Source: Voacanga thouarsii
Lineage: Eukaryota; Streptophyta; Magnoliopsida; Gentianales; Apocynaceae
Length of the DNA: 64,000 nucleotides
Assembly (NCBI GenBank): GCA_026120185.1
Contig: JANUWF010001101.1
Span: 2,542,001-2,606,000 of the forward strand
Reading direction: 5' to 3'
Shown here: piece after piece, positions 36,476 through 48,919 of the stretch
Numbering within the stretch: position 1 is the stretch's first letter
How the letters are laid out: each line of letters begins with the position of its first letter
The notes under the pieces: model-generated
Database searches by the model: none
What the model saw: the letters and a program-made list of their open reading frames with translations, nothing else
What the model was told of the DNA's origin: nothing
Made by a program: the position numbers and the translations under genes

Positions 36476-38674
36476 ATGGACCCTACATAAGACGGAGTTG
36501 ATCCTAGCCCTATTATTCTAAACTCATTGACCCTGCAGCATCGACATATATCGATACATATTTGGGCAGGACAGTTAGCAAATATTGTCCTCATTGCAAA
36601 GCGCAATGACAACGCTTTTTGGGTTGCTCAACTATTCGATCTCCGGGTCGAGCAACTTATGGATATAGTTGGATTCGGTGGGATTATTCGTTTGTCTTAT
36701 ATGAAGATTGATCATTCCCTTATTACAGCGTTGGTGAAAAGATGGCATCAAGAGACACACATGTTCCACCTTACAATGGGAGAGGCTACTATTACACTAC
36801 AGGATGTAGAGGTTCTTTTTGAATTACGCGTGGGTGGTGATCTAATTATTGATCGTGGGTTCAACTGTCCGCAGGCAGAGCTGCTAGACCTATGTGATGC
36901 GTTCCTTGATTTTCAACCCACAGGTACAAACCTGGACGGATCTCGATTGAAGTTAAGCTCACTCAAGAAAGCACTGACTCAACCTCTACCAGCGCACCGA
37001 CTACTGATATGGTTGCATAGCATGTAAGGTGTTGCATTATGCAATTTCTTGGTGAATTTCTATTTTTTGACAAATTCGGGAATCGAGTTCATCTGCGCTT
37101 CCTTAGATATATACACAATCTAGAGTTAACTGGTACATTGAGTTGGGGTAGTGCAGTATTAGTACATTTGTATCATTGTATATGCAACGCCACTGTTTAT
37201 ACGACATATCAGATCAGTAGTCCATTTCTATCGATTTAGGTACGAATTTAAATCTAAAATTATACTAAAAATTTTAAATTATGAAATATTTTTATAATAT
37301 TATTATTTTATTTAGAATAGTTATGGATTTGGGAGTGCATTTCCACTATTAGACTGGATAGAGTACGCCCGGTAGAGGATATTGGTCCAAATGTGCCTAG
37401 AGGAGCAGTATGATAAAGTCCACTAGAACTGTTTTGCACCACAACACATGTGCTGATTGCGTACAGAGATTAGTTGGATTGGATGAGATACAATCATATA
37501 TGTATTACTACGATAAAATATTTAGAATCGAATTTCTAATAAAATTTATTATTTTAAACTAAATTTATTTATTTTTGCAGTTTATTTGGCAATCTTATGA
37601 TGAGAACATGTTAGCATTAATACCTCCGTATTGTACGCATGGCCAACGAATTTAAATATCTATCACATCTCTACTGTGTTAGGAGACGATTGAGCTACGT
37701 CGCTCCGATCGAGTTATGCGACAATTTAGATTGTTACAAATAATTTCGAATGCTGTTGACACGGGGTCAAATCTGTATCAGTGGGACCTATGAACTACGG
37801 TGTTAGATGGGATAAGGTGGATACGCCACACCATACTAATTGGATCAACAGACACGTTTATATTCTCACTGGACAGCCCATTTTCAGGCAAGTTGTTGTT
37901 TCGCTTGATTATTTTGCGTGGTATTGGACTCACACACGGTGATTAATTAGCAATTTTACCATACAACAATCGAATCCCGTGGACTATCAGTCTAGTAGTT
38001 CAGCAGCTGAAGTATTTGTAAGTCCATTTTTCCTCGTTTATGTAAGTATATATAGAATTCTGACCTATTTAAATTTTTAGTAAGATTCTTGAAAATACAT
38101 ATGCAGGTCGACGCACTGCACCAGATTTGGCACATAGGCAATAAAGCGTCTTAGCATGATGATGCATCGTACGTGCAACAAGCAGTCGGAAGAATGTCCG
38201 ATATTGCCATGCGTACTTTGACTGTTAGTGGCGAATTCGATCGTCTAAATCGAATGTCGTATAAGCCATCCAGACGATCGTATGCTGCTGATCCGATACC
38301 GCCGATTTCGTAACAAGTTCCTCGATAAGTACCACCAATAAAGCGGGGTGGTAGACAGGTACGTCGGCATGTTGTAGTTGAGGAAGTTCCCTCGCAGTAG
38401 TACTACTCAAGATGAAGATGTTTATGTGTCAGATGCTTCTGCAGTGATCGATGATGATTATGTTCTAGTTCCACCAGTTGCAGATGACTATGTCCCTGGT
38501 GCAGCGTTTTCAGATGATCGCAATGATTTTTTAACTCCACAGCACCTAATTTTCGATCCTAGGTATGTTTCTTCTGCGGGCGAGATTGCTACTGGTACAT
38601 CCACTGGACTGTCTCGGAGACAGTATAGGCAGTTTGAAGATGATGTAGGTTCATTGTACGCTACAGATGAATAA
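36476..38674 (+). pseudogene. Plant mobile domain (PMD) protein, MULE B copy
   Basis: Starts at ATG 36476 (MDPT, then a stop) and continues LTLQHRHISIHIWAGQ, FWVAQLFDLRVEQLMDIVGF, HMFHLTMGEATITLQDVEVL, GFNCPQAELLDLCDAFLDF and ALTQPLPAHR (to 37027). It then shifts frame to FLGEFLFFDKFGNRVHLRFL (37039-37239), with an intron at about 37240-37314. Later exons give MLALIPPYCTHGQRI, RSDRVMRQFRLLQIIS, and the tail DEDVYVSDASAVIDDDY to FDPRYVSSAGEI (38378-38674). It is the PMD family that plant genomes share with MULEs; host members (MAIN, MAIL) act in silencing and meristem maintenance. Frame breaks at 36485, 37027 and beyond make it a pseudogene. It is close to the MULE A copy in sequence. Confidence 0.83.
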
Positions 38675-38749
38675 TATGAGGGACAACCTGAAGTACATCC
38701 TCAGCAATAACTTCCGAGACAAGTTCAGCCTCAGAGGCACCGTTGAGGA

Positions 38750-39609
38750 TTTCATTGTGGGACTAGTTTTCATACTTGGTTTTAACAATTTTAGGTGTAC
38801 GCTATTGACATTTAAAATTAATTGTAATTAATTTTTATGCATAATTATAATTAAATTTTAGCATCTAAAATAATAAATTAAACTCTAAAATTTAGAATTA
38901 AATTTAAAGCAATTAGAAAAATAGTAAATTATTGTTTCAAAAATATTATGTTTAAAGGATTAAAGATAAATAATAAAATAAATTAAAAAGATTAAAAATT
39001 ATTGCTATTTTTTGACGATAAAAATAAATTAAAATTCAATTTTAGTATTAATTGAGATTTAAAATTATTTAAAATTTTAATAAAAAATAACTGTGATTTT
39101 ATACTGTAAATGAGACTAAATAAAAAAATTATTGAATATAATCGTTTATTTAAATAAAAAATAAATTAAATAGAGTTGAAATTATATGTCTACCTATAAT
39201 AATATTTTTACTAAAGAATTAATGTGAAATTAAAAAAAAAATTTGCTACATGTTTTTTTTAAAGAATACCATGCAGAGAAATCATGTTTTTAGAAATCAC
39301 ATTGTCCAACCTTGTATCGATCTATAAAATTCAAGACCAGACACGAGGTTGCCATCAATTGCCTTGCACGAAATTTGATGCAATTTGACATGAAGTGAAA
39401 CTTCTATACGTCGGCCTTCACGTATTTAATGCATTTAAAGAAATTGATAAAAATTTCTGGGGAGTTTGGACCTCGCGTCTAGTAGACACGAAATTACGAC
39501 AACCTCGTTTCTATCAGACGCGAAGTCCCTCCACCATGTACCCCTTTCAAATTTCATTCCCCTTTTGCCATTCAATTTTAAAAAGTACCTATTTTTCTCA
39601 AAAACCTCC
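38750..39609. repeat. MULE B 3' terminal region
   Basis: An AT-rich block (38800-39240) matches, inverted, 5590-6060 of MULE A. Then come palindromic or half-palindromic CCTCGCGTCT...AGACACGAAA at 39471-39493 and CCTCGTTTCT...AGACGCGAAG at 39503-39525, a half copy near 39339, and the terminal repeat ending AAAACCTCC at 39609. The arms are less perfect than in MULE A. Confidence 0.75.
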
Positions 39610-39727
39610 TTAGTTGCATGTTAATTTTTCTTAACCCAGAATACAATAAATTTAAAACAGTAAGGTTTTTATTAACTAGAAACTCTCCTCAGCGAGGACG
39701 ACAACAAGGGCCACAGCTGAGGTGAAG

Positions 39728-42700
39728 ATGGAGCTGGAGATGGAGATGGAAATGAGAGCAGTAGAAGATATAGGCATGGCTCAAGACCTCACTCCTCCAC
39801 TCCCACCCCTTGCTTTCTCTCTCTACGACTCCTTTCTCTCCTCCCACTGCTCCGCCTGCTCGCTTCCTCTCCCTACTCCTCCTTTTACCCCTAACTTTCC
39901 TCCTAATAGCTCTCATGTCCCCACCCTCCTCTATTGCTCTCCTCTTTGCTCCTCCCTTGACTCGCCAATCCATTTCTCCTCCGCTGAACACCATCTCCTC
40001 CAATCCCCTTCTCCCGCTTCTCATCCTGACTCCGCCAACCTCCGCCTCTCCCTCCGTCTACTCGATCTTTTTGCGAAGGAAAAGGTCGTCTATCTGGAAA
40101 GGATCGGAGGATTAATCACGAATTACCGGAGAGTACTAATGGCTGAGGACGATGAAGTTTGGAGGATGATTAAAGATGGTGCGAAGGCTATGGCTTTGGC
40201 CACAAGAATGCGAGAGGGGTCGGATTCGGGTGAGGAAGGTGCACTGTTGGAGGAGGCGATTGTGTGTTTGGTGATGACAAATGCCGTTGAAGTGCAGGAG
40301 AAGAACGGACGTGCAATTGGGATTGCGGTTTATGATGCTACATTTTCCTGGATTAATCATAGTTGCTCCCCCAATGCTTGTTATCGGTTTTCGACCAAGC
40401 AGTCAGATTTTGGAGGCGAATTGCGGTTGCTCATTTTCCCGGCAACCGTGGGCAACGGCTGTGGAGCTGAGTCGCTCAATGATACTAGTGCCCACCTCAG
40501 CTTCCAACAACTTTTAGAAGGTACATATCCAGTTTTGTTCTTTCTAAGATTACTATTGATAATCACTGGAATTGGCAACTAGGTCATATGACTTCTATGA
40601 ATGATTTAGCTTGCGAGAATGGATGGAGTTCAAATGAGGACATTGTTGAATGATAGGAGATACGTTTTTTTCAAGGTGTTTGACATATTGCTTAATATCT
40701 CTTTCTACTGTGATTGGAAGGAAATGGTCCGAGAATAATAGTCCGGAGTTTAAAGGGGATAAAGAAAGGGGAGGAGGTTACAATTACATACACAGACTTG
40801 TTACAGCCTAAGGTGGATATTTTTATTCAAACCATTTTTGCCCTTGTTAAGCTAATTACTGGATTATTGTTGTCATTTGTTTTTCTCTTTTGATATTTGA
40901 TTTTGCCTAGCTTTATGTTTTTCCCAAAACATATATTTACTTTTTCTTTTCTTTTCTCTTGGGGGTGGTAGGGATGCAGAATGTATGGAGGGGAAGGAGA
41001 ATGTGAGGTAATTTTCTGGGAAATTAGCTTTTTTATTTACATGGAGGTGGAAAAAATATATATGTTTGTAAACAAAGCATAATTTTTCTAATAAATTTTG
41101 AGTCGTTGGAGAACAATTAATTTTTCTTTGAACTAGGTTATATGCACGATTATTATTTCAAGAGCTGTTTTTATAAAATCACTGTGTTCATAGCAATTGT
41201 AGAGATAGGGAGAAGGTTGTACATTGATAACACTAGTCCCAGAAACCTGGTAGTTAAATAAAGGCAAGGCAAGTCAGTTGACAAGGGTGGTATCTAATAG
41301 AATATCAGAGTATATCCATCGATTTGATGCTGCTGCTATGTGTTTCTAATTTCCAATAAACGAGATGTACTTGATTTGGAATTACTAAAAATCCATCCAG
41401 CCATCATATTCATGTCATAGGGATTTGATTTGTCTTTTGCCAGCAACATCTATAGAGTAACTTAAATAATTTTGTTTGCAATGTCTTTGTCTTTATGATT
41501 ATTTATAATTTGTAGATACCCTTTTCTCTTCACATTCTTTCCTAGACAAAACACTTGGTCACCCTTTTTGTTCTGTACTTTTTCAATCAGGCAACAAGGC
41601 AATCAGAACTATGGTCAAAGCATTCGTTCAGTTGTTGCTGCAAGCGATGCAGTGCAGTGCCTGCAACTTACGTGGATCGTGTCTTGCAAGTAAGAACTTA
41701 GTGGAAAAGGAAAAAAGAATTCTTGTTTTTATTTGCATGATAAAAATGCTTCTATAGGCGACAGAAATTCTGTGTGTCACTGATTTTGCTGAGGATAGAC
41801 AGGTATCAACAATTGTTTCTTTCTTTTGGGGAGTGGGAGTGGGGAGGGGGTAGAAATTGGGCAGGGGATTTAACCAGATTTCATTTCTTGTACATTGGAT
41901 TTGACAGGTAAAATAACAATTTTTTTGCTGTTTCTTATCATTAACTTGTTCTCAAATGCATAATATTTTTCTCTAAACCTGGAACTCAAAGTCCTGTTTC
42001 TCATCTTTCTTTTCCTGTGGAAAAGGTTAATGGCGTCTTGTAACTGTATCTTGATCTGAAGCATTGGAACTTTCCCTATACCTTGAATTGCTTGTTTCCC
42101 TTGGAGTCATTGGCTAGTTCTTTGATCTTCAACTTATCTGATTGAACATTATTATTTTTACTGCTTTTCTGTGTAGGAAGCATCTTTTCATAAAAGAGAA
42201 GAGATTGAGAAGTTAAAGGATTGCATTGACGATGCTATAGCTGAATATCTATCATTTTGTAATCCTGAATCTTGCTGTGAGAAACTGGAGAGCTTGCTTA
42301 CTCATGGTCACCTTAAAGAACAACTTGAACCAGATAATCAAGAAACACCAAAGTTGAATCTTCTTCACTGTTTATCTCTGGATGCATACACGACACTGGC
42401 TTCAGGATATAAGGTCCTTGCCTGTGATTTAGCGGCCCTCTCTTCTGGAAATGACAAACATCAAGTGGAAGTTTTCTCTAAGAGCAGAGCTAGTGCAGCT
42501 TACTCTTTGTTGCTTGCAGTACTGACTCATCATCTTTTTCTTTCTGAATCTTCTCTTGTTGCATCTGTTGCAAATTACTGGGGAAGTGCTGGAGAGTCCT
42601 TACTATCTGTTGCTAGAAGCTCAGTGTGGGAGGCAACTTTTAAATTGGCGCCAGCAGTTTCAGAATCTTCATTTTTTGGAAATCATGGATGCTACAGTTT

Positions 42701-43103
42701 AGCCAAGTCTTTTTGCAGTCAAGATCAAATGGCAAAGTTTGAAGAAGTGAGTGGCCAGTTCCAGAATTGTATCGCTGATAACATAGCTAAAACATGGAGC
42801 TTTCTTACTCATGAAGGCAGTTTTCTAAAGCAGATTAATGGTCTTGATTTTAGACCTTTTTTGAATATGGAAGCAGCTTTTGATTCTGAAGCTATTCTTA
42901 CCATCAACAGGGTGAAAAGAAAAAGAAAGATTTCTGGATCTGAATCACAACCTAGTAACCAGTTGAGGGGAAATCTTTTTCAGCTTGGTGTTCACTGCTT
43001 ACTTTATGGAGCATTCTTATCAAGTATCTGTTATGGCCAACATTCAGAGTTTGCGAGTAACGCTTTGAACTTCTTGCATTCTCAAGGTATTTTGGCTGAA
43101 TAA
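39728..43103 (+). CDS. SDG41: SET-domain protein, SDG41-like (MYND-like finger plus SET)
   Basis: Five exons join in frame: 39728-40520, 40721-40812, 41591-41689, 41758-41802 and 42177-43103 (651 codons). The first true ATG is 39728; the two codons before it in the open frame are not a start. Exon 1 has an MYND-like cysteine set (SSHCSACS, LLYCSPLCSS, AEHH) and the SET motif WINHSCSPNACYRF. Exon 2 carries GEEVTITYTDLLQP (substrate/cofactor site Tyr), and exon 3 the post-SET cysteines FSCCCKRCSA. The long last exon is helical, with no further known domain. Family members are putative lysine methyltransferases of the SDG41/SMYD-related group; the target is unknown. MULE B ends 118 bp upstream of the start. 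A long CT-rich run in exon 1 explains overlapping antisense open frames. Confidence 0.9.
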
Positions 43104-44649
43104 CTGAATCTACAACTTTGAGTAACAAAAAAGCTCCAAGAATTTTCCAGGTGTGTTTTCTTCATTTTTCTGCAGATATTATGGAGTTAGAATTTTGTAT
43201 CAGACATCATAAAATTTTTTTGCATTTTGGAATTTCTGTAGTTGCATCACTGGCATGAACACAAATGTGTGCAAGTGCTAACCACATTAGACAGGAGGAC
43301 TGAAGACTGGCAAGCGCTGCTTCACTGGTTTTAATGATTTAACAGTGATGAAATTGAAAGACGAGCAAGGGTAAAAGCAGTGTTGAGGCAGCGATTACTG
43401 TGCAGATTAATTTGGAGAGCAAAGGTAGACTTCCTCAATGACGGATCTACAAGCTGATGGATCAATGTCAGAAGTGTAAAGGTTTGTAAATGAAGTCCTA
43501 ATTTGCCATGTGAATGCAGAGTTCGTGTTGGCACTGGCAGATATTATTTTTAACCTTTTTCTTTTTTTAACTTAATCCCTTGCAAATGGCATTTTAATCT
43601 TTTGTTAGTTTTCCTTTGCTGCTTCAATGTTTTCAGCGTTTTTTTTTTTTTTTTGGTCTTGAAGCTCTTAATTGAATTACGGAGCAATCCACCAATATCC
43701 CCAAATGTGCCAGAAGTAAACTTAGATGCTATGATGTTATTTTTGTTGAGCATGTAAGCTGTGTTAAAAACTATAAAACCAGAAGGTAAGAAGAGGAGCC
43801 GTTACATGCAATCACCCATTAACAAAGGGGCCAAGAGAATTGCGAAATCGAGTCAGTATGGTATTGGAAGCATTCACAATCTACTATCCAGAACCGAAAG
43901 CTTTTGAATGACTGGGAGAACTTTAATTCCATTACATGGAATACTGCAAAAATCATCATAGTTTTGTACAGTAGGTTTCCATACATTTTGCTGAACAATT
44001 CGATAGAAAACAAATGTCACCATTATGAGACCACAACCTCCCACCTCCGATTGACTGTTAATAATTCTTAACCAGTTCTTTCTTTCTTTTCTTGGAGGAA
44101 CTTTTCAAAATATGTGAGCACAACTATTTGGACAAAGTAGATGATGTTATCGTGTTGGAGTTATATCAAGAACGTATCTTTGAACATAGTTTGCTATAAC
44201 TTATACATAGTTTGAGAACCTCATCATAATGCAGACAACTAAACTCTTGATTGCCTTTAGTGAGAGTAAGGAGAAAAGTGGGGCTCATGGTTTTGTGATT
44301 TCTTCCCACAAAAGAAGAAACAAAAGAAAGAAATATAGATAGGCATAAACAATGAGGATTTAGTGGCGGAGAATATGAGAGAAAATAGCAGGACACATGC
44401 GATTAGGTTCGCATTGTTGGTTTAAATTGACTGTCACAAAGGATTTGAATCTCATTACTCCTGGCCAGAACCATAATAATAATGGGGCAAGTCTGGTATA
44501 ATTTTAAGAAAAGGCTAAATCCAACCTAAATTTACACACCAATCAATTAATATTTTGTGTTTAGACAAGACTGTCCTCCTCCTCCAATCCTAACACTTCA
44601 TTAACATTCCCAACCTTGGTATTTGCAAATTGATTACTCTAATAGTACA
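43104..44649. other. 3' flank of the SET gene, no further gene
   Basis: Probable 3' untranslated and intergenic DNA. A T-rich tract lies at about 43640. Antisense open frames (43331-43534, 44166-44396) show no family features. Confidence 0.5.
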
Positions 44650-44934
44650 ATCTCCATTTCACAATATAAGTCGTTTTAAACTTACGCACAGGAATTAAAG
44701 ATTCATAAATTTCAGACAATTTTACAATTAAACTTTCAAAAAAACTTCTAATTAAGTCTTTGTCTACTTTGAAAATTGGAGAGAGTTGAGTCATAATTAA
44801 TAGAAAGAGAGAGATTGTAGGAAGGGGCAGAGTTGAAAAAAAGCAATAAATTTTTATAAAATTTTATAAAACGGCCTATATTGTAAAAAAACTTTTCAAA
44901 TCTAAAACGACTTATATTGTGAAACGGAAGTAGT
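44650..44934. mobile_element. Stowaway-like MITE
   Basis: The left end CTCCATTTCACAATATAAGT, with CGTTTTA after it, is matched by the inverted right end ending TAAAACGACTTATATTGTG, then AAACGGAAG. TA dinucleotides flank both ends. About 285 bp, no coding capacity; it resembles the widespread CTCC-starting Stowaway (Tc1/mariner) MITEs. Confidence 0.7.
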
Positions 44935-46086
44935 AATAATTTAAGTACCTATTACTAACCATAACCCTTTTTTTTTTTAGCTTTATTGTTAAGACTTCAG
45001 CTATGTTTGGTTTAGGGAGAGGGAGGGGAAGGGGAGAGAAACCTTTCTCCTTCCATTAACTGCTAGTTTGCGAGTTTAAGAGAGGAAAGAAAAGAAAAGA
45101 AATCTTAAATTACTAGAGAAAAGAAGAGAAAAGAAGATGAAGCTAAGTTTAATATTGTTTGGGAGATTATGAGAGAAAAGAAAAGAAAGTGAAAGAAAGT
45201 TATTACAAAAGGTTATTTTACAAAAATATCCTTATCAACTTTTACTTATTTGTTAGGATATAGTAGTTAATAAAAATTTTATAACCCATCTTTGATGGGC
45301 AGTTCGGCCATTTAGAAAAGCAATTCACCATCCGTTCGATTCTTTCCAACTTTAGGAAGAAACTTTTATTTAACTATAGCATGTCATCCATCATTTCACT
45401 TCTCTCCCTTTCTTTCCACTAGGTTGATGCCCGTACGTTGCACGGAATAATTTCAATAGTTTTCTTATTCTTCTTATTCTCCTAATTTTATCAATTGGTT
45501 TTTTCGGTACAACATATAAACAACAATATGCAACTTGATTTTTCCGGTACAACAATTGGACAACAGAATGCAACTGAATGCGACTACATTCTGTTTTCTT
45601 TTTTTAACAATAGAACATTGAAGAAGTAGAGTCCTGTAATATTCTCTTTTGAAATTTAAAGATTTGCAGGTGGTACTTTTAAAGTTTGTAAACTTTTTTC
45701 ATTCTTATGATTTTACAATTATTTTACAAAAATGTTTATTCATCATTCTCCCCTATATATAAATTTCCTAAGCTTGAGCTAAAGCAGAGTGAATATTTCA
45801 CTTCTAGCTGTTAAAATAAAGTTTTACAAAATTCACATAGTTCATCAAATTTCAGTTAAATGGTTTGAACACATCATATAATTCCTTAGAAAGTTCCTTG
45901 ATACATTTCCATAATTCCAATGAGTAATCTCGTGGAAAGAGAGATGAATGAAATGAGAGAGAACAAATAAAGTTTAGATATTTCCTATAAGAAGCAATCA
46001 AAATATCTGGTCCTTTCAGGAAAAAGAAAAAGGTTATCTATATACACTGGTCCATTCTAGCTTACTCCTCAAAGAATGTCAGGATT
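44935..46086. other. Intergenic DNA with element-like purine-rich stretch
   Basis: 45003-45200 is AGGGAGAGGGAGGGG-type purine-rich sequence starting TATGTTTGGTTTAG, similar in style to inverted TGTTTGGTTAGAC motifs at 53.4-53.5 kb. GCCCGTACGTTGCACGG at 45429 is an imperfect palindrome common in plant repeats. No gene seen. Confidence 0.4.
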
Positions 46087-46248
46087 TCATGTCTCCTCGA
46101 AAGGGAGGTTAAGATCAAGAAGCACAAATTTGTCATCTGTGACTTCCTCCACCATTTTGGAAAAACCATTTGGGAGAGAGCATTGAGGTGACCCCACAGC
46201 AATTGGTAGCATGATTGCTGGGATAGGGTCAACAGATGCTAGCTCCTG
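46087..46248 (-). other. Short open frame ending in an EAR-like DLNLP motif
   Basis: The minus strand reads QELASVDPIPAIMLPIAVGS, then SLPNGFSKMVEEVTDDKFVL, then LDLNLPFEET and TGA. The LDLNLP core fits both EAR repressor consensuses (LxLxL, DLNxxP). The segment follows an in-frame TAG and a CAG acceptor-like site. It could be the last exon of a decayed gene upstream of the kinase fragment. Family unknown. Confidence 0.35.
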
Positions 46249-46442
46249 CTACAATTGATCTGAAATAGGTGAGTACATGACTATTTAAACAATTATAGAA
46301 CCAAATAAAGCAATTAAAAAAAACAAAAAATTACACAGTGTGGGTGCCTGTGTGCAAGTGAAACAGCCAAAAGAAAACAACAAACACTCAACTTCAGAAT
46401 AAACAATAAGGTGCATAAAGCAAAGCTCACCTATACCATTAA

Positions 46443-46716
46443 GTAACCACCAAATGGGTGTAAGGCTTCAAAGGGCTTCCATATTGGTGTGCTAACCCAA
46501 AGTCACAAATCTTCAACTCACCTTGGTTATTTAAAAAGTAGATTTGATGTCTTCATATCCCGGTGCAACACCCAATTATCATGAAGATATTTGACACCCT
46601 CTAGAAGCTAAAGCATAAGGCATTTCACTGCACTTTGACTGAAAGGTTGTTTTATTGTTTCCATTAGTGCCTTCAAATCATGTTCCATGTATTCCATTAC
46701 CATAAAAATATTATCA
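46443..46716 (-). pseudogene. CDKG-type cyclin-dependent kinase fragment, copy 1
   Basis: The minus strand encodes [33 protein letters not shown], a stop, [20 protein letters not shown] and SNLLF. After a frame shift come [20 protein letters not shown] and YTHLVV. This is the middle of the kinase domain (hinge, HRD, DFG) of plant CDKG/CDK11-like kinases, with HRDM in place of HRDL. It begins and ends inside the domain and has a stop and a frameshift. It belongs to a unit duplicated at 48.5 kb. Confidence 0.8.
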
Positions 46717-47448
46717 AGAATGCTACCAATCCATCTGAATTAAGGGACCCACATGGATCAGAGTTCAACTGATTGCTTAGTGCAGTTACTGAACATGGTT
46801 TGCCAGTAGCCACAATTGAAAGGGCACACAACAGAACCACCGCAATGTAGGAAACTATAGCAGAGTGCAAAATTCTCCTGTTCAACATACAAACCCATAA
46901 GCAACTGATGACCATGTCATCTCAAAGCATTAAAAACTACAGACACCCTGAAAAAGAACATTGAACATAGCAATAATGCCACCCTACTGAAAATATAGAA
47001 CCAGCTATTGCACGTCAAGAATAATACTTAAAAACTTAAGCAACTGAATCCCCATTTAAACCAAGTAAATGACAGATTGAAGAAGAATTGGTGGAGGAAG
47101 AAAATATACGCACACTGGACAAATGCATCTCTTGCAATGAATACAAAATAAACTTACATGTATTAGAAAAACCTTTAAACAAAATGCTACAGAAAATAAC
47201 AAAAAGGCTTCTAATTCAAAGAAAGATGGGAAAATAGCATCTGCAAAACTAATCTCAATCATCTTAGTCAGCTGATAGATATATCCATTTGTATATACTC
47301 TTCACATCATTTTAAGCATGGATATCATGAATTCACGCTGCATTAATTGTTCAAAAAAGGAAAAAAAAGAAGAAGATGGAAATAGAGGAACAATTTACAC
47401 AAATACCCAAATTAATAACACTTATATGTTTGGAAAGAGGATACTTGC

Positions 47449-48379
47449 CTCGAGGATGAAGTATTCCATTGCCATCAACCATTAGCAACTGTCCGCTTAC
47501 ATGAATGAAAAAGGGTAAGGAACTTCATATTTGAATTGTGCATTTAAATTGAAAACTAAAATAAAACTATGATCAATGAAAGTCCCATCGAGAACTTAGC
47601 TTTCTTCTACAGCGTATAGAATATATTATATGCATCAACATTCAACACAAAAACATAACTGTAAATTTACTGAAAAATAGAGTAGTAGTTACCTGGGGGT
47701 AGAGTGGATTGGCACTTTTCTTCATTTTATCTAGAAGCTCTAGAAGTACGAGAGCCTATAATTAAGAAATTTAAATTGAATAGTTGCAAAAATACCCAAA
47801 GCAAGTAAGAAATGAATTAAAAACAGAATAAAACACACCCTACTAGTTTCCAAGAAGACATAGAAGCGAAAATTGGGGCCAAATAGAGAAAGCAAGAAAA
47901 GGAATCTGTAAATACAAATGCATAATGACTAAAAACTAAACAATCTCAAATGCCTAAAAAGTCAAAATCATTGTGTACTTCAGTTCATGGTTCCCCACAT
48001 TCACATATTAACAAACACAGTGAATGCAACCAAAAAGAAATTCAAATTCATGGAACCTAAAAATAATAATAATAATAATAATAACAACAACAATTTGACC
48101 TCTCTAAATGCAAGGAAGCCCAGAACATAAGGGACAAGAAGCTTAACAACAGAGGAATCTTGATACACAACATTAAGATTCTCAATGTCCAACACCACAA
48201 CAGTGCCGCATGCAACAGAGGGATCATCTTTTGAGAAGCTCAAGTCAACTCGACCCACATATTTCAATATTTCATCACATTTTTCAGCTATTCCTTTTTC
48301 TTCCTTGTTTGCTAGAAGAGGTAGCCTCCAACGGAAGTCATCTTGGATGATCAGTTTTCTCTTTAGTGAATCTTGAATC
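47449..48379 (-). pseudogene. Endonuclease V gene fragment, copy 1
   Basis: Three exons on the minus strand. 48379-48100: RIQDSLKRKLIIQDDFRWRL, ILKYVGRVDLSFSKDDPSVA (metal-site Asp in VDLSF), DIENLNVVYQDSSVV and VPYVLGFLAFRE. 47755-47693: ALVLLELLDKMKKSANPLYP plus Q. 47488-47449: LLMVDGNGILHPRG (second Asp in DGNG). They join in frame and match endonuclease V, which cuts next to deoxyinosine or inosine. The third exon ends in GAG|GCAAGT, a GC instead of GT donor; copy 2 keeps GT. The first exon (start codon) and everything after HPRG, including the GFGLA-HxG region, are missing, so this is a fragment. An (AAT)n run lies in the first intron (48060-48085). Confidence 0.82.
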
Positions 48380-48533
48380 CTGAATCCATTAAAACCCAAA
48401 AGAAAAACCATGTACAACTTTCGTCGTTAGAGAATAATTAGTCACAAAAATTGCTAATAACTTGAAAATTTCCTTTGCAACATACTCGAGCCATTCATCT
48501 GAAAAGATAACAAAGATAAAGAGAGAGAGTGTC

Positions 48534-48597
48534 TTCAGATCCCAGTGCAACACCCAATTATCATGAAGATATTTGACACCCTCCAGAAGCTTAAGCA
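48534..48597 (-). pseudogene. CDKG-type kinase fragment, copy 2
   Basis: Only [20 protein letters not shown] remains, around the catalytic loop; HRD is changed to HWD. It is the duplicate of 46.56-46.61 kb, with flanking kinase sequence deleted on both sides. Confidence 0.7.
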
Positions 48598-48919
48598 AAC
48601 ATAGCAATAATGCCACCTTGCTAAAAATATAGAACCAGCTATCGCACGTCTAGAATAATACTTAACAACTTAAGCAACTGAATCCCCATTTAAACCCAGT
48701 AAATAACAGATTGAAGAAGAATTGGTGGAGGAAGAAAATGTACGCACACTGGACAAATGCATCTCTTGCAATGAATACAAAATAAACTTACATGTATCAG
48801 AAAAACCTTTAAACAAAATGTTACAGAAAATAACAAAAAAGCTTCTAATTCAAAGGAAGATGGGAAAATAGCATCTGCAAAACTAATCTCAATCGCCTTA
48901 GTAAGCTAATAGATATATC

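Larger units (their letters stand above)
31683..39609 (+). mobile_element. MULE B: MuDR transposase plus PMD gene
   Basis: A relative of MULE A in the opposite orientation: the leader, MuDR frame, PMD frame, AT-rich 3' segment and palindromic ends all align. The right end is clear; the reverse complement begins GGAGGTTTTTGAGAAAAATAGG, and TTAGTTGCA follows as the candidate target duplication (39610-39618). The left end is uncertain: homology to MULE A is sure from about 31860. A TTAGTTGGT (31674-31682, 7 of 9 matches) followed by a T-rich GAAATGTTTTTTTGG stretch is only a candidate. Both genes carry many stops, so the element is inactive. Confidence 0.82.

Noticed and set aside
39689..40024. 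111-codon antisense open frame over the SET gene start
   Set aside because: Arg/Gly/Glu-rich shadow of the CT-rich first exon, without domain features.
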